Shown here piece by piece: positions 1 to 10,027 of a stretch of 64,000 nt of DNA. The notes beneath the pieces are model-generated. The model saw only the letters and a list, made by a program, of their open reading frames with translations, had not been told where the DNA came from and searched no databases. The first letter of the stretch is position 1. The number at the start of each line of letters is the position of its first letter. This stretch comes from Allacma fusca (taxonomy: Eukaryota > Arthropoda > Collembola > Symphypleona > Sminthuridae): assembly GCA_947179485.1 (NCBI GenBank), contig OX359250.1, positions 33,056,654-33,120,653 on the forward strand. The letters are read 5' to 3'. A program made the position numbers and the translations under genes.

Positions 1-153
1 AAGAAGGGCGGTTGACCGTAAGTTGGTCAGTAAACGAAAAATTTGTAGTCCAGCTTCGTTTTTAGATAAAACATTAAATATATTTTTATCCAGTTGCTGA
101 ACTTTTTCCACTAGTCTTCCTTTAAGATTTTGAGTGACGATAATCTCATGAAC
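1..153 (-). other. HEATR3: HEATR3 exon 8, cut by window edge
   Basis: Acceptor TTGATCAG|GTTCAT in phase 0 joins SPE to VHEIIVTQNLKGRLVEKV, matching the family's 'HEVH' block. The frame stays open to base 1, ending within a leucine-rich helix (IFRLLTNLRSTALL). Confidence 0.88.
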
Positions 154-3100
154 CTGATCAATTTCGTTGGGAAAATATTTACATGAATAATTTACACTAA
201 CTATACTGAAATAATACTACTAATTTATCAGATTAATCACCTCAGGTGACATTGCATTATTCCATCCTTCATCCATTTCCATGGTCGCATTTTCAACGTC
301 ACCGTTAAAATCTGTAACAGATTCTTCACTTTCAGAGTCATCTTCGACGTCATCATCCGTGCATAATAAATTGGAGAAGATAGTTAGGGATAAAATTTGA
401 GCATTTAGCACATTCATGATATTTTCCAGCTCTTCTTCCAATGTTGCTACTACACTGACTTCCATGCTAACTTCTTCGTCTTTGCTAGGTACTGCTCCAT
501 TATGACCATTGCCATTACTGGATCCATTTTCTTCTTTTCCGTTAATAAAATCACCCCGTTCAGTTATTTTACGAATTTCCTCCAAATGATTGATACTTAG
601 TACAGAAACCACAATCTGCACGTACGTAGAAAAATGATTCGGGGAGACCTTTGAGAGTTGACCTTGTTTTAGGTTCAGTAAAACCCCTGGACCATAAAAT
701 TAAGTTTCAAATCATTGCACAATCATTATGTGCTAGTTCGAAGGCCTTCAAGCAATGGGAACGGGTAAATGATCATACCAATAGCCAAAATCTGTAAGTA
801 CTTCCATTGGATCCCGTCTTGACTGGTCCCCGTCACAATCCTTTCAAACAAAGATTCTAACTGCTCGATATTTCCTACAACGTCAGGATTATCTTCCGTA
901 ACGGCGTTGAAAAGTTGAGCTAAAAAATAAGCGTAAGATTACTTTCATTACACATCCACTCATTTAGTTCTTTTTAGCTGCTCCTTGCAATAATATATAT
1001 ATATATATATATACATATTTAAAAAAATCCGCATACCAATAGGTAACGCAACGGCTACTCCATAGGTTTCAATGTTTAGAAACCTGGAAATGATTTCCGC
1101 TAGTCCTTCCCGGTTAAATATCTTAACCACTTTGTCATTATTTTCACTGTAAAAATAATTAATTCATCATGTCCTTAGTGAATTCAATAGTAACTACAAA
1201 TTGTAAGATGGACATTAAAAGGCTGTAAATACCACAAGTTCCACAGAAGGTTTACTGCTTGAATAAACGTTTCCGTCACTGTGTCAACTTTTCCATCCTT
1301 TTTCTTTCCTGGCTGCCAATCCACTGAGAATTTCTAGAATAAGGGCATTAACAGTTACGTTAAACATTGTTTAATTAAATTTAGGTTGTAAGGCATCATA
1401 ATCGCGACACATTGTGACCAAAATTCATGTCTCTAATATATTCCAAAATGTGACGACTTTTTACACATATTAGGCAACGTGAGTCTCTGCGGGTGGAAAT
1501 ATACGGTGTATCAGACATTCAGTTGATCCTCCGAGTAGAACAAGCTTCAGCAGTGAGATAAAATCCGAAGAGAAGCTACCCAGAGAATCCCTTCCTCCTC
1601 ATCGAAATAAACAAAAGGATCAAGCAAAAACAATGCTACGGAGAGAATAAGGTTCAGTGTGACAAGAGATTTATGTTAATTGCAAAAGCTAAAATACGAG
1701 AAAAAAGATAAGTGAATAATGGTGGGATGCAAAGGAAAGTCGATTTTAGAAAGAAAAATGCAAATCGTAGGAGCTACCTCCAGAGAGAAAGCGTCGTCGT
1801 CATGAAACCAAAGTAAGGAGAAGGAACGAAGAAAATCTGTATCCCTCCATCCATGGCTGGGAAACGTGGAAATGAGCTACACAATGCATATCTATGTATG
1901 TATGTACACATTGTGTAAAACCCTATTTTCTCCATGCAAGTCCCCAGTGTCCTCATGCCCTGTCTACCATCGCGGAGCCACACAAGGCGAATATCCAAGA
2001 GAGGAAAAGTCAACTCTTCCAGTGAAAGCATACTCCTCAGTTTATTCCGCCCTAGAAAACATTTTTTTACTTATAACTCACACAAGTCCTCTGAGCATTT
2101 AATGATGAGCCATGAGCTGGAGTCGTGGCTTTCAACTAGGAGGAGGGTAAAACCCGGTGTGGAGCTCTGTACACTTGCCAGTTACTTCGTTAGAAGGAAA
2201 GATTTATGCATTAAAAAGCTCTTAGGAAATAACAAAGGAAAGAAATCGTTCCATATGGGCGAGACCAACCTCCTCACATGCACCTTTACCAGGATATTGT
2301 ATTCATCGAGGATTACATTACATGCTCCTCCCTCCGTTGAGCAACAGACTGATCGTAACTGTGAATTTATGCAAAAATGTGAATTTAGAGGTCCCTTTAG
2401 TCATTACAGAGGAACCAAGTCCCAAGAGTCCCCTTTGACATCGTCGCTCTGACTTGCATTCAACTCTCTGCTCTCCTTTAACTTTAATGCTGTGGGACCC
2501 ACTCTTGAGTTTTTCCTCCCTTTACGGATTTTCCTCTGGTTCTCTGCCACAACCTTCCACGATTCCCTCCAACACTGCAGACTAGCTCATTTCCAACTGT
2601 AGTCATGCTATAGTTTCAGTATGCCGTCCTTAAACTGTGGCTCCATAATGACGGATAAAAAAGTCGGCGTTTCACAACAAGAGAGACAACCATGCATTTA
2701 ATTGTAAGTTAGAGGTTATAAAGAAAATAAATTATTGTTGCTCGAGAAACAAGCTAATCCTCCGCGAAATTAGAAACTTCCAGAGTTATAAGCCTGAAAT
2801 GACTGGTTGTAATCGGCGGGTTCCACTTCAACATGCCTCAGGGCAAGTTTTTTGGCAACGCTCACTTCAAAAACTTTGAAGTTGATAAAGGCACCTCTCC
2901 AGTTCTGCAGGCATTTTTCATGTTTATAATGAACCCTTGAGTTACTTTCTTGAGCACACGCTAACTATACATAATTATTAACGTGAGTAGTATACAAGGT
3001 TGATAGTAATACAAGATAAGTGGCTGCAACGTCTCCGACTATATGTAAAAGCATGTAAAACTGTCAGTGAAAGAGTCGGAGCTTCTCCGAACGTTTATTA

Positions 3101-4990
3101 TTCTGAGACTGAAACTTCTCACAAAACTATCAAGGGAATTTTACTCCAGTATGGTATAGTATACACATGTGTGCTCCTGTGAATGCCTCAAGTTCGTAGA
3201 GGTAAAAGTGTGCTACAGTGGATTAATTCCAAGACTCAAACACAAGATTCATGCAATCTGAAAAAGGAGCTCCATCAAAGATTCTTTTTCTTTCGAAAAA
3301 ATCACACGAAGGAAAGAAAATTGTCAGGACAAAACCCTACGAGGAACCAGTCTAGCCATATGGCATATGATAAAGAGAAATTCCCCGCAGACTAAAAACG
3401 AAAGGGAAGCCAGGATACCTGCAAGAAATGGTCGGAACATATGTGCCGCAGATACACGTACCCACATAAGTATTACGCCATGCATTAATAGATATGCACA
3501 GCTTTCATCTCATTTCGGATCATCCAATGACACTAGACAGTGCCACACTTTTGCTAGTGGTCTACTTATGCGAGGAAATATGACTTTTCCGAATTTAGAC
3601 ACACAGGATTCTGAGATGTGAGCTACACATTAATACTGAAGTATGAACTTCTCTCCACTTTTGAAGGCTGACGTATCGCAGAACCCACAAGAAAATGTCC
3701 CAGGGGATTCACCAGAAATGCCTCCCTTAGCGAGAAATGGCTGATTCTGTCTTTATACAAACAACGGGGTATGGCTTTAGCTTATCCAAGATAAAATTTT
3801 GGCTTCTGGAAGCATATTTACGTCTTTCCATGGAGTATACACATGTATTAATCTTGACGCTTGAGGAACGCCATTCAAAATTTTGAAACAGTAACTACAA
3901 AAATTCAAATCTTTCTAAATTGTTGCAAAAATTAACCATCAACTTTGCAAAAGGAAGTAAAGATTAATTCCTGCTTATACACACCAACTGTACTAGTCTC
4001 CTGAAATAACGAATTTACGAAGATTATGCTTGCAAACCAGTGACGCCTTCACTTAGTTAAGAAAAATACACATTTGTGTACTGTATCTGTAACGTCAACG
4101 TATCCCTGTACACAGTCCTTGTAAGAAATAACGAGCCAGTAAACTCGTTCTCACAGCAAGGATTAAATAAAGATTTTTAAGCCGACCGTCAAGAGATCTA
4201 ATAAAGCTCCATTCCTCACAATTCCACGGAACCTGGCTCAGCTGTACTAAAATATTAACTTGGCAGTTAACTAAGAGGCTACTAAAAAAGCACTAACCGA
4301 ATCATATTCCCATTTCGGATTCCCAAACTCCTCACGTCAATCCACCCTTACACACCCAAAGACTCAGACGATAACCCCCCGGAAATACAAGAAGCATACC
4401 TGCTTAATTAGGGTAACCAAAGGTGTCACAATATCCTGGGAAACCATCAAGTCACACACAGCCGGTCCAGCCATACTCAAATTCCTGAAACGAACAACAC
4501 AAATAAATTAAAACTCCATACTCCCCACCCAAAAAACAGTCCCCTTCAACAGCATAAAAGTAAATTCATAAAAACACACCTCAAAGCCCCCGCGGCCGAA
4601 TGCCGGACCATGGCACTTGTGTCAATCAACAACGACCCCGCAATTTTGACAACATCCGTCTCCAGTAATTCCTCCAGCAATTTGGGATTTTGGCACGACA
4701 CCGACAACGAGTTCAGCCCACTGTCTCTCTCCTCCGCAACGTGACTCTTCAACTGCAAACACAAACAAATATTTTAATAATATTAATTATTAATATTTTT
4801 CTCACAATACTCACATTTTAAAAACAATTATATTTATGCTCATCCAAACCTGATCAATTAAATTTGGGATATAATTCGTATCCCCTCCCCCGTCCAGTCG
4901 CTCGTTCTCGTCCAGCAGAATTTCTTTCACTGACTTTAATCCAACTGGATTATTCCGTATTTTGGGTTTATTCCCCTTATATTTCCCCAT
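1..4990 (-). CDS. HEATR3: HEAT repeat-containing protein 3 (HEATR3/Syo1), 5' part, eight exons, truncated by window edge
   Basis: Exons in transcript order: 4990-4850, 4752-4580, 4484-4400, 1333-1233, 1146-1037, 919-779, 686-241, 153-1. All junctions are GT-AG and phases match, giving 450 residues before the window ends. The start MGKYKGNK has a purine at -3 and matches the short basic N-terminus of the family. Signatures close to human HEATR3 include AGALRNLS followed by VCDLMVSQDIVTPLVTLIKQ (residues about 99-133), VNLLWNLCE, an acidic loop (about 360-376) and SPEVH just after it. HEATR3/Syo1 is an ARM/HEAT-repeat adaptor that escorts ribosomal proteins uL18 and uL5 to the nucleus with an importin and delivers them to the 5S RNP. 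Residues 294-324 are a Gly/Asn/Ser-rich linker not expected in a helical repeat. The family identity is firm. The C-terminal third lies outside the window. The first donor (GTTTGG) is weak, so exon 1's 3' end is the least certain junction. Confidence 0.92.
241..686 (-). other. HEATR3: HEATR3 exon 7 with acidic loop
   Basis: Acceptor GGTCCAG|GGGTTT, donor CCTGAG|GTGATT. Encodes residues 251-399: a helix pair, a Gly/Asn/Ser-rich linker (294-324), a long helix with acidic start (LEEELENIMNVLNAQILSLT), then an Asp/Glu-rich loop (about 360-376) ending SPE. In Syo1-family proteins an acidic loop embedded between repeats helps bind the basic ribosomal cargo. Confidence 0.92.
779..919 (-). other. HEATR3: HEATR3 exon 6
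   Basis: Acceptor TTTTTAG|CTCAAC, donor GCTATTG|GTATGA. Encodes AQLFNAVTEDNPDVVGNI, a linker, and IQWKYLQILAIG. 'VTEDNP' is a strong match to the corresponding human HEATR3 segment. Confidence 0.93.
992..1013. repeat. (TA)n microsatellite inside HEATR3 intron 5
   Basis: About ten uninterrupted TA units in the 117-bp intron between exons at 1037-1146 and 779-919. It takes up a fifth of the intron. Confidence 0.9.
1037..1146 (-). other. HEATR3: HEATR3 exon 5
   Basis: Acceptor TTTACAG|TGAAAAT, donor CCTATTG|GTATGC. Encodes ENNDKVVKIFNREGLAEI, SRFLNIETYGVAVALPI. 'FN-EG' followed by a hydrophobic helix and a second helix is the family's HEAT pattern. Confidence 0.93.
1233..1333 (-). other. HEATR3: HEATR3 exon 4
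   Basis: Encodes KFSVDWQPGKKKDG, then VDTVTETFIQAVNLLWNL. The lysine-rich linker followed by 'VN-LWN-CE' across the next junction corresponds to the human segment before 'ETVNVLWNICE'. The donor TTGTG|GTATTT leaves phase 2. Confidence 0.92.
1334..4399 (-). other. HEATR3: HEATR3 intron 3 (about 3.07 kb)
   Basis: Bounded by donor CAG|GTATGC and acceptor TTCTAG|AAATTC, phase 0. It is some 25-35 times longer than the other HEATR3 introns seen here (86-117 bp). Short chance open frames occur on both strands but none resembles a known protein. I see no terminal repeats, transposase motif, tRNA or snoRNA. Confidence 0.85.
4400..4484 (-). other. HEATR3: HEATR3 exon 3
   Basis: Acceptor TTTCAG|GAATTTG, donor AAGCAG|GTATGC. 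Encodes NLSMAGPAVCDLMVSQDI and on to VTLIKQ. The animal HEATR3 signature 'VCD-M-...-DI-TPLV-L-K' is clear here. It is followed by the gene's only long intron. Confidence 0.95.
4580..4752 (-). other. HEATR3: HEATR3 exon 2
   Basis: Acceptor TTTGCAG|TTG and donor TTTGAG|GTGTGT (phase 2). Encodes the first ARM/HEAT helices (LKSHVAEERDSGLNSLS to SAMVRHSAAGALR), matching the family's repeat where a conserved AGALRN motif spans the next splice junction. Confidence 0.93.
4850..4990 (-). other. HEATR3: HEATR3 exon 1 (coding part)
   Basis: Encodes residues 1-47: a lysine-rich N-terminus, then an acidic/Gly stretch ending NLIDQ. In fungal Syo1 the N-terminus carries the importin-binding signal, and the basic start here would fit that role (inference). 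Donor CAG|GTTTGG is non-canonical beyond GT. The frame is open 15 codons upstream of the ATG, but without another ATG. Confidence 0.85.
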
Positions 4991-5345
4991 GGTATAATTA
5001 TAATCTTGAACCTCCACAAAATCAAAACTCTTCAAAAACCATACACACTGTTACACGCTTACAAAATAATTCCGGGATTTTTTTTTCAGGGACGCATGCA
5101 GTTTTGTTTCTTTTTTTTAAGGGCGTAATTATCTAATAGTGTCAACAAAATTTAAATGAGTAATTGTAAGTATTTCGTTTAATTACTGACAAAATCTTTA
5201 CAATAAGTGTCACTAGTCTCGTGGTATTTTTGGATCCCGACTCGCTCCGCACACTACTCTCCCTTCAAATGCTTACCGCGGACTGAGGGCTTTAGTTGGC
5301 GATAGTTCCGGAACGAATCACAGAATGCTCTACCATCGCCTCAAG
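4991..5345 (-). promoter_or_regulatory. HEATR3 5' UTR and probable promoter
   Basis: Directly upstream of the HEATR3 ATG. The block at about 5230-5345 is clearly richer in GC and CpG than its surroundings (several CG steps around CGACTCGCTCCGCAC, ACCGCGG and CCGGAACG), as expected for a housekeeping promoter. No TATA box is evident. The transcription start cannot be fixed from sequence alone. Confidence 0.45.
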
Positions 5346-8300
5346 CAAGAGTGTGCTTTCTTTATTCCTTCCCACACCATTGGGAGTTATTTGTTTGGAA
5401 ATGTACAGCAGGGATTTATCATAACACAATTATGCTTGTTTCCATTTTTAATAAGAATAATTTTCAATATTTTTAAAAAAGAGTCTGGGCCTTAAATTAT
5501 TACATAAATCTGTCCCTAAAAATAGTTCCTTCGAAAAACTGTACCTACATAGGGGACAAATATATTTGGAAAAATTCCGGTTTATCAAAATTTATGTTTG
5601 TCAAAAAAAATGTTTTTTGTTTTTTGTTTAGAAATTAATTTTTATTTTTGAAGTCAAAATAGATTCCACTGAAAACAAAAGGAGCTTGCAATGTGCATAC
5701 TGTATTAGTAAAGGGTACGATTCTTTTTAGTAGGCTTTGTCATTTTAATTTTTCAAATCCATTGTATTTGGTCCATTTTGCTTTCAGGATAAATTGCATT
5801 TAGACCAATTTGCTTTGAGGATAAATTGCATTTAACCCAATTTGCTTTTAGGATAAACTACATTTAGCCCGATTTGCTTTTAGAATAAATTGCACATATA
5901 CATAGAGCTACCGCATGTCGTCGTCTGCGTTCCGTTATTCATTTCATATGTATATTGGGTTTGGGCTGCCCAATAGTATTGATGGAATTTGCAATTTGGT
6001 TTGTGAGTTTGGTTGATGTTGTGGGACACGTGGGCGTTGATAGTATCTACAGTTAATGTAATAATAGTTTTAATAGGAGTAGAGTTTCATTGTTGATGTT
6101 GTAGGTCTTGTTTCGTGGTTAGCGAAAGTTCTGTTTTGCTTTATTTTACAGTACTATATGGGCTTGGCTTCGTGATTTGAAGGAATTGCATTATGTAACT
6201 TCTGTGGTTTAACTTTAAAGCGATCTGTACTTAAGAGTTACTTTTGATGTTTTCAGAATGGGATTTTTCACTCCGTATAGTAGTAGAGCTAGATGGTCAG
6301 TTATTATGTAATGAGCTGGCTTGGTTAAGTAGCTTTGTCCGTTGTAGGAAAGGAAAAATTTAACCCGTAGGAAAAATACACTTGACATATCGGTAGATTT
6401 TACGAAATTTACCGCAATCTGTGAATTATTGGTCGGTAGAAACATTTGTTAAGAGTTAATAATTGAGTAAGTACTGCTTTAAATGGGACTTCCAATATGA
6501 TAACATGTGATTCTTGTTTCTTAATTAATTTTCTTTACAAATAATCGTGCAAAATTAAATTCTTAAATAGTTATTCATCTTAATAATTTATGTGATTCTT
6601 CATTCTAACTCTCCAATTTTGTGTGTAGAAACATAGAAATTTGTCGTGATCGTTATTTCTATATTGTCCCTTATAAGAATGGAGTATGTGGGATCATTGC
6701 ATATGGTTTACATTGTGTATTCATACATCAGTAGCCGGTTTGGCAGGTAGGGGAGTAAAAGGATTCTTGCTGCCTCCATAATTCTCAATGCAGAAATCTG
6801 TAACTGTGTATGGCTTGTTTGAGAACCGCTGAAATTTCTCACAATATGGCGACCAATTTTTACTGGCAAAAAGGTTGTGTTAAACTTAGGCAAAAATCCA
6901 GAATTTCTCCTATTCTATGACCACTGATGTAGCAATTTTTTACTTGGCTATGTAAAACAACTTTTGAAAAATCCACAAGAAGTTTGCAGGAAAATTCCGG
7001 AGATGTTTCTTAGCTCAGTTTACCCAATTGTAGTTTTAATAACATTGCTAAGTAGGAGCATATGGTTGATAACGAGTAGTGAAAATGACTTTGCACAATG
7101 TTTTACATTTGTTCTTAAAAATAGACATACATTGTGATAGAAACAGTCCATTCATGCAATGAAGGTCACTAAGATATTTTCAGACAAATCATTTGTGTAG
7201 TTCCTTCAACCATAGGTAGAATTTTTCGATACCGTGGCTGTGGTACACAGCAGTGCAAAAGGCTACAGTGTGTTTGTTGTTAAATGTGCGTTTCTTCAAA
7301 TATGACCCAGTACACCTGCGTTCTGGATTCCTGTAAATTCCTTGTAATATTTTTCTAAGATTCGTTCTGTCCGATTTTATTTATTTTGCAATGTTTTTCT
7401 TAATGAGTTTTCGTAGTTTCCTAATGTAAACTACTCGTATTCTTACAAAAATCGATAGCCAAAGCATCGATGGCAGAAGTATGTGCTGGAACGTCACAAA
7501 AACTAAACAAAATCTTCAAAGCTATTTGGAATGGCGTTTTTGATCATAGATAAGTTTCACTGGAAATAGTCAACGTTGGCAAATATTTTCATAAAACATT
7601 ACAAAAATTCTTTCAAAATCTATCCTCATATGACTTAGAAGTTCATTAATATTTTTAATCAAGATTTGTGGTTTAAAAAATGTTATTCAAACTACCAAAA
7701 AATGCTTTCGAATGGTAACTGTCATTTCATGTCTATATGGTTCTTTCCGTTAAAACGTTTTTTTGAATCAAAAAATATTTCTTACATCTAGTTCGGGTAT
7801 TTTAACCATGTCCTTTTGCGGTACTCGATGTTTGTAATACTATATCTAAATACGGAAAATTAGTTAAACTTCTACTTTTGAAATGTGATTTAGATTTCAG
7901 CATGGAAAGGAAACTGTGCAAATTATAGTGTACAGAATTGTTGGAAGATTTGTACAGCTCATTAAAAAAATAATTTTCATTCGTTTAAAATATTGAATTT
8001 AACATCAAAGTATTTCCGGGTTGATGTTTTCCAGCAAGATTTAAATTGAGGTGCACAATTATTTTATTATGGCATCCTGATTTACTCTCGCAGCTGCAAC
8101 TCAATCGATTTAAAGTACGATCAAAACCAATAATTACTGTATGTAATACCAAGTACATCTTGTAGTTTATTACTTTTGCGGGTGGTGAAACAACTTCCGC
8201 CTCACCTTTATTTGCTGTTGGTTATGCCAATTATTGAACTAAATTATTACATAATTATGCAATTATGACATAAATTGGACTATTATTGCTACTATCACTG

Positions 8301-9639
8301 GTAAAGGCTGAGCAATGTGCATATGCATAAGAAGTACGTATGTATGTGTATGAATGCATGCTTGTATGAGACTATCCTTACCTCATTGGTGCGAAATTCT
8401 TATTTAAGAATCCTTTCATATAGTCCTGCTGTCCTGAAATATTGTCAAACGAGGTCTTAATAGTGCAGGTACCAAGTATGTACTTGGATGTGTAACATGG
8501 GGAGGATGAGACCGGTGCAATATTTTGATTTTTTGAAAATAAAAGGAAGAGTAAACGAGTTTTATTGATGGTATTCTTTGTCTTTGAACCAGCTCCTTTA
8601 TTCCACATGAAATCTAATTTGCATAACACTTGAATGGATTCAGCGTTAAGTAACAACTTAATTGGACAATAGCCATAAATATTTTAATTACAAGGAAATT
8701 TACATTGCAGTCACACTCGTGTTCCAGTCATCATCGGTACCCCACAAACTGTATTCAAAACTAACGGTACTAGTTTACAATTATGTATAAAGATTGTTAC
8801 AGAGTGAGAATCATTTAACCTTACGGGAAATGCTATATAATCGTGAACTTGCAATATAACTTATTTTGCGAAAACTATTCTAAAAAAAGCCATTCATTGG
8901 TTTTTTACAGTACAGGTTTTGAAACTGTGGATAATCCTAGATGTGACAATAATAATGGTACGCAACTATATGAAAATAATTAAATGGTAAATGTATACGC
9001 AATCGTTTTTTGATACGTAAAATATTTAAAACTTAAATAATTAAAACTAGGAAGATGCTCTAACATAAACTATAATACATATAGTTGCAGTGCTAAAAAG
9101 TTTCCTTTGGGCTTTCACTATTATACTATCCGGTTCTTCTTCCTACACACTAGTGCGTCTTCATAGCTTCATATAATGATCTTACTATATATAGAATGTA
9201 TATTCAAAAAGGGTATATGCTATATACAAGAGACGAAGCCTTAATGGAGCTGTACTTGGCTAATTAGTTATCACTTTATACGTAGTAGTGGTCAATTTAC
9301 ACAATTATTGGTAACTTATAATACTCGAACTATTTTTGCCTTTTTTCCCCTTTAAATCAAAGTTTCTGATTGTAATATAATTTCATGATTCACACATCAT
9401 CTGGCTATATATGTAGCTTACACTTACGCTTGAGTACTGTATCCAAATATTGTATACAGCCTGTGTATCATACAGCACAAAACATATATTTTAGGTTTAA
9501 ATAGTAATCAGTGAATTCTGACAGAATGAGTATAGGTGAGAGAACACGCTTTGACAACTTTTTGTTGGCTTCAATATACTTAAGTACATTTATAGGCGCT
9601 TTCTTATTGGTAGTATAACCTTGGAAAAGCGTGTGTGCT
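5346..9639. other. Intergenic region between HEATR3 and the ZNF423-like gene
   Basis: AT-rich sequence with only short, unrelated open frames (none over 92 codons, none recognisable). It contains the 32-bp tandem repeat at 5761-5895. Its right part may contain a longer alternative 3' UTR of the zinc-finger gene, because further minus-strand AATAAA hexamers occur near 8205 and 8600. Confidence 0.6.
5761..5895. repeat. 32-bp tandem repeat, four diverged copies plus a partial
   Basis: Units 5761-5792, 5793-5824, 5825-5856 and 5857-5888, then seven bases of a fifth. Each unit reads roughly ATTGCATTTAGACCAATTTG followed by a CTTT-rich part and GGATAA. All four are exactly 32 bp and differ from one another by a few substitutions, with no indels. 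Confidence 0.93.
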
Positions 9640-10027
9640 TTTATTTATACCATGTATTTCAATGAATGCACGTTAAGCTGTTCGTCATACCGAAAATGGT
9701 GCAATGAAAAGTATACGTAGCCCTATATATGAATTCAAATAATGAATGTGTAGTACTTATATAATCTTGCCTTTCCTGAGAGCTTGGAAAGACAAAAAAA
9801 AATCTCTGGAATGGGGACCTTTTGAATAAAATGTTTGGGTAAGTCAGTGGCCTCTTGAAATTTAGGTAACTTACTAGAGTATACGGAATGGTTACAATTT
9901 GATGTATGTGGATCCTTGAAACCTGGAGAAACTATCTGAACCACAAAATTGTAAATGACATGAAGTCTAACAAAATTCAATGGATCCTATTGTCTCGTGT
10001 GACTTATTATGGAAAGGATGAGAAACA
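9640..10027 (-). terminator. 3' UTR of the ZNF423-like gene with candidate poly(A) signal
   Basis: A minus-strand AATAAA lies at 9645-9640, about 385 bases past the stop codon. It is the nearest canonical hexamer to the stop that I noticed. The actual cleavage site is not determined, and longer forms are possible. Confidence 0.35.

Noticed and set aside
1934-2452. 172-codon plus-strand frame inside HEATR3 intron 3
   Set aside because: No similarity to any protein I recognise and no transposase or reverse-transcriptase motif. An overlapping frame on the same strand is equally open.
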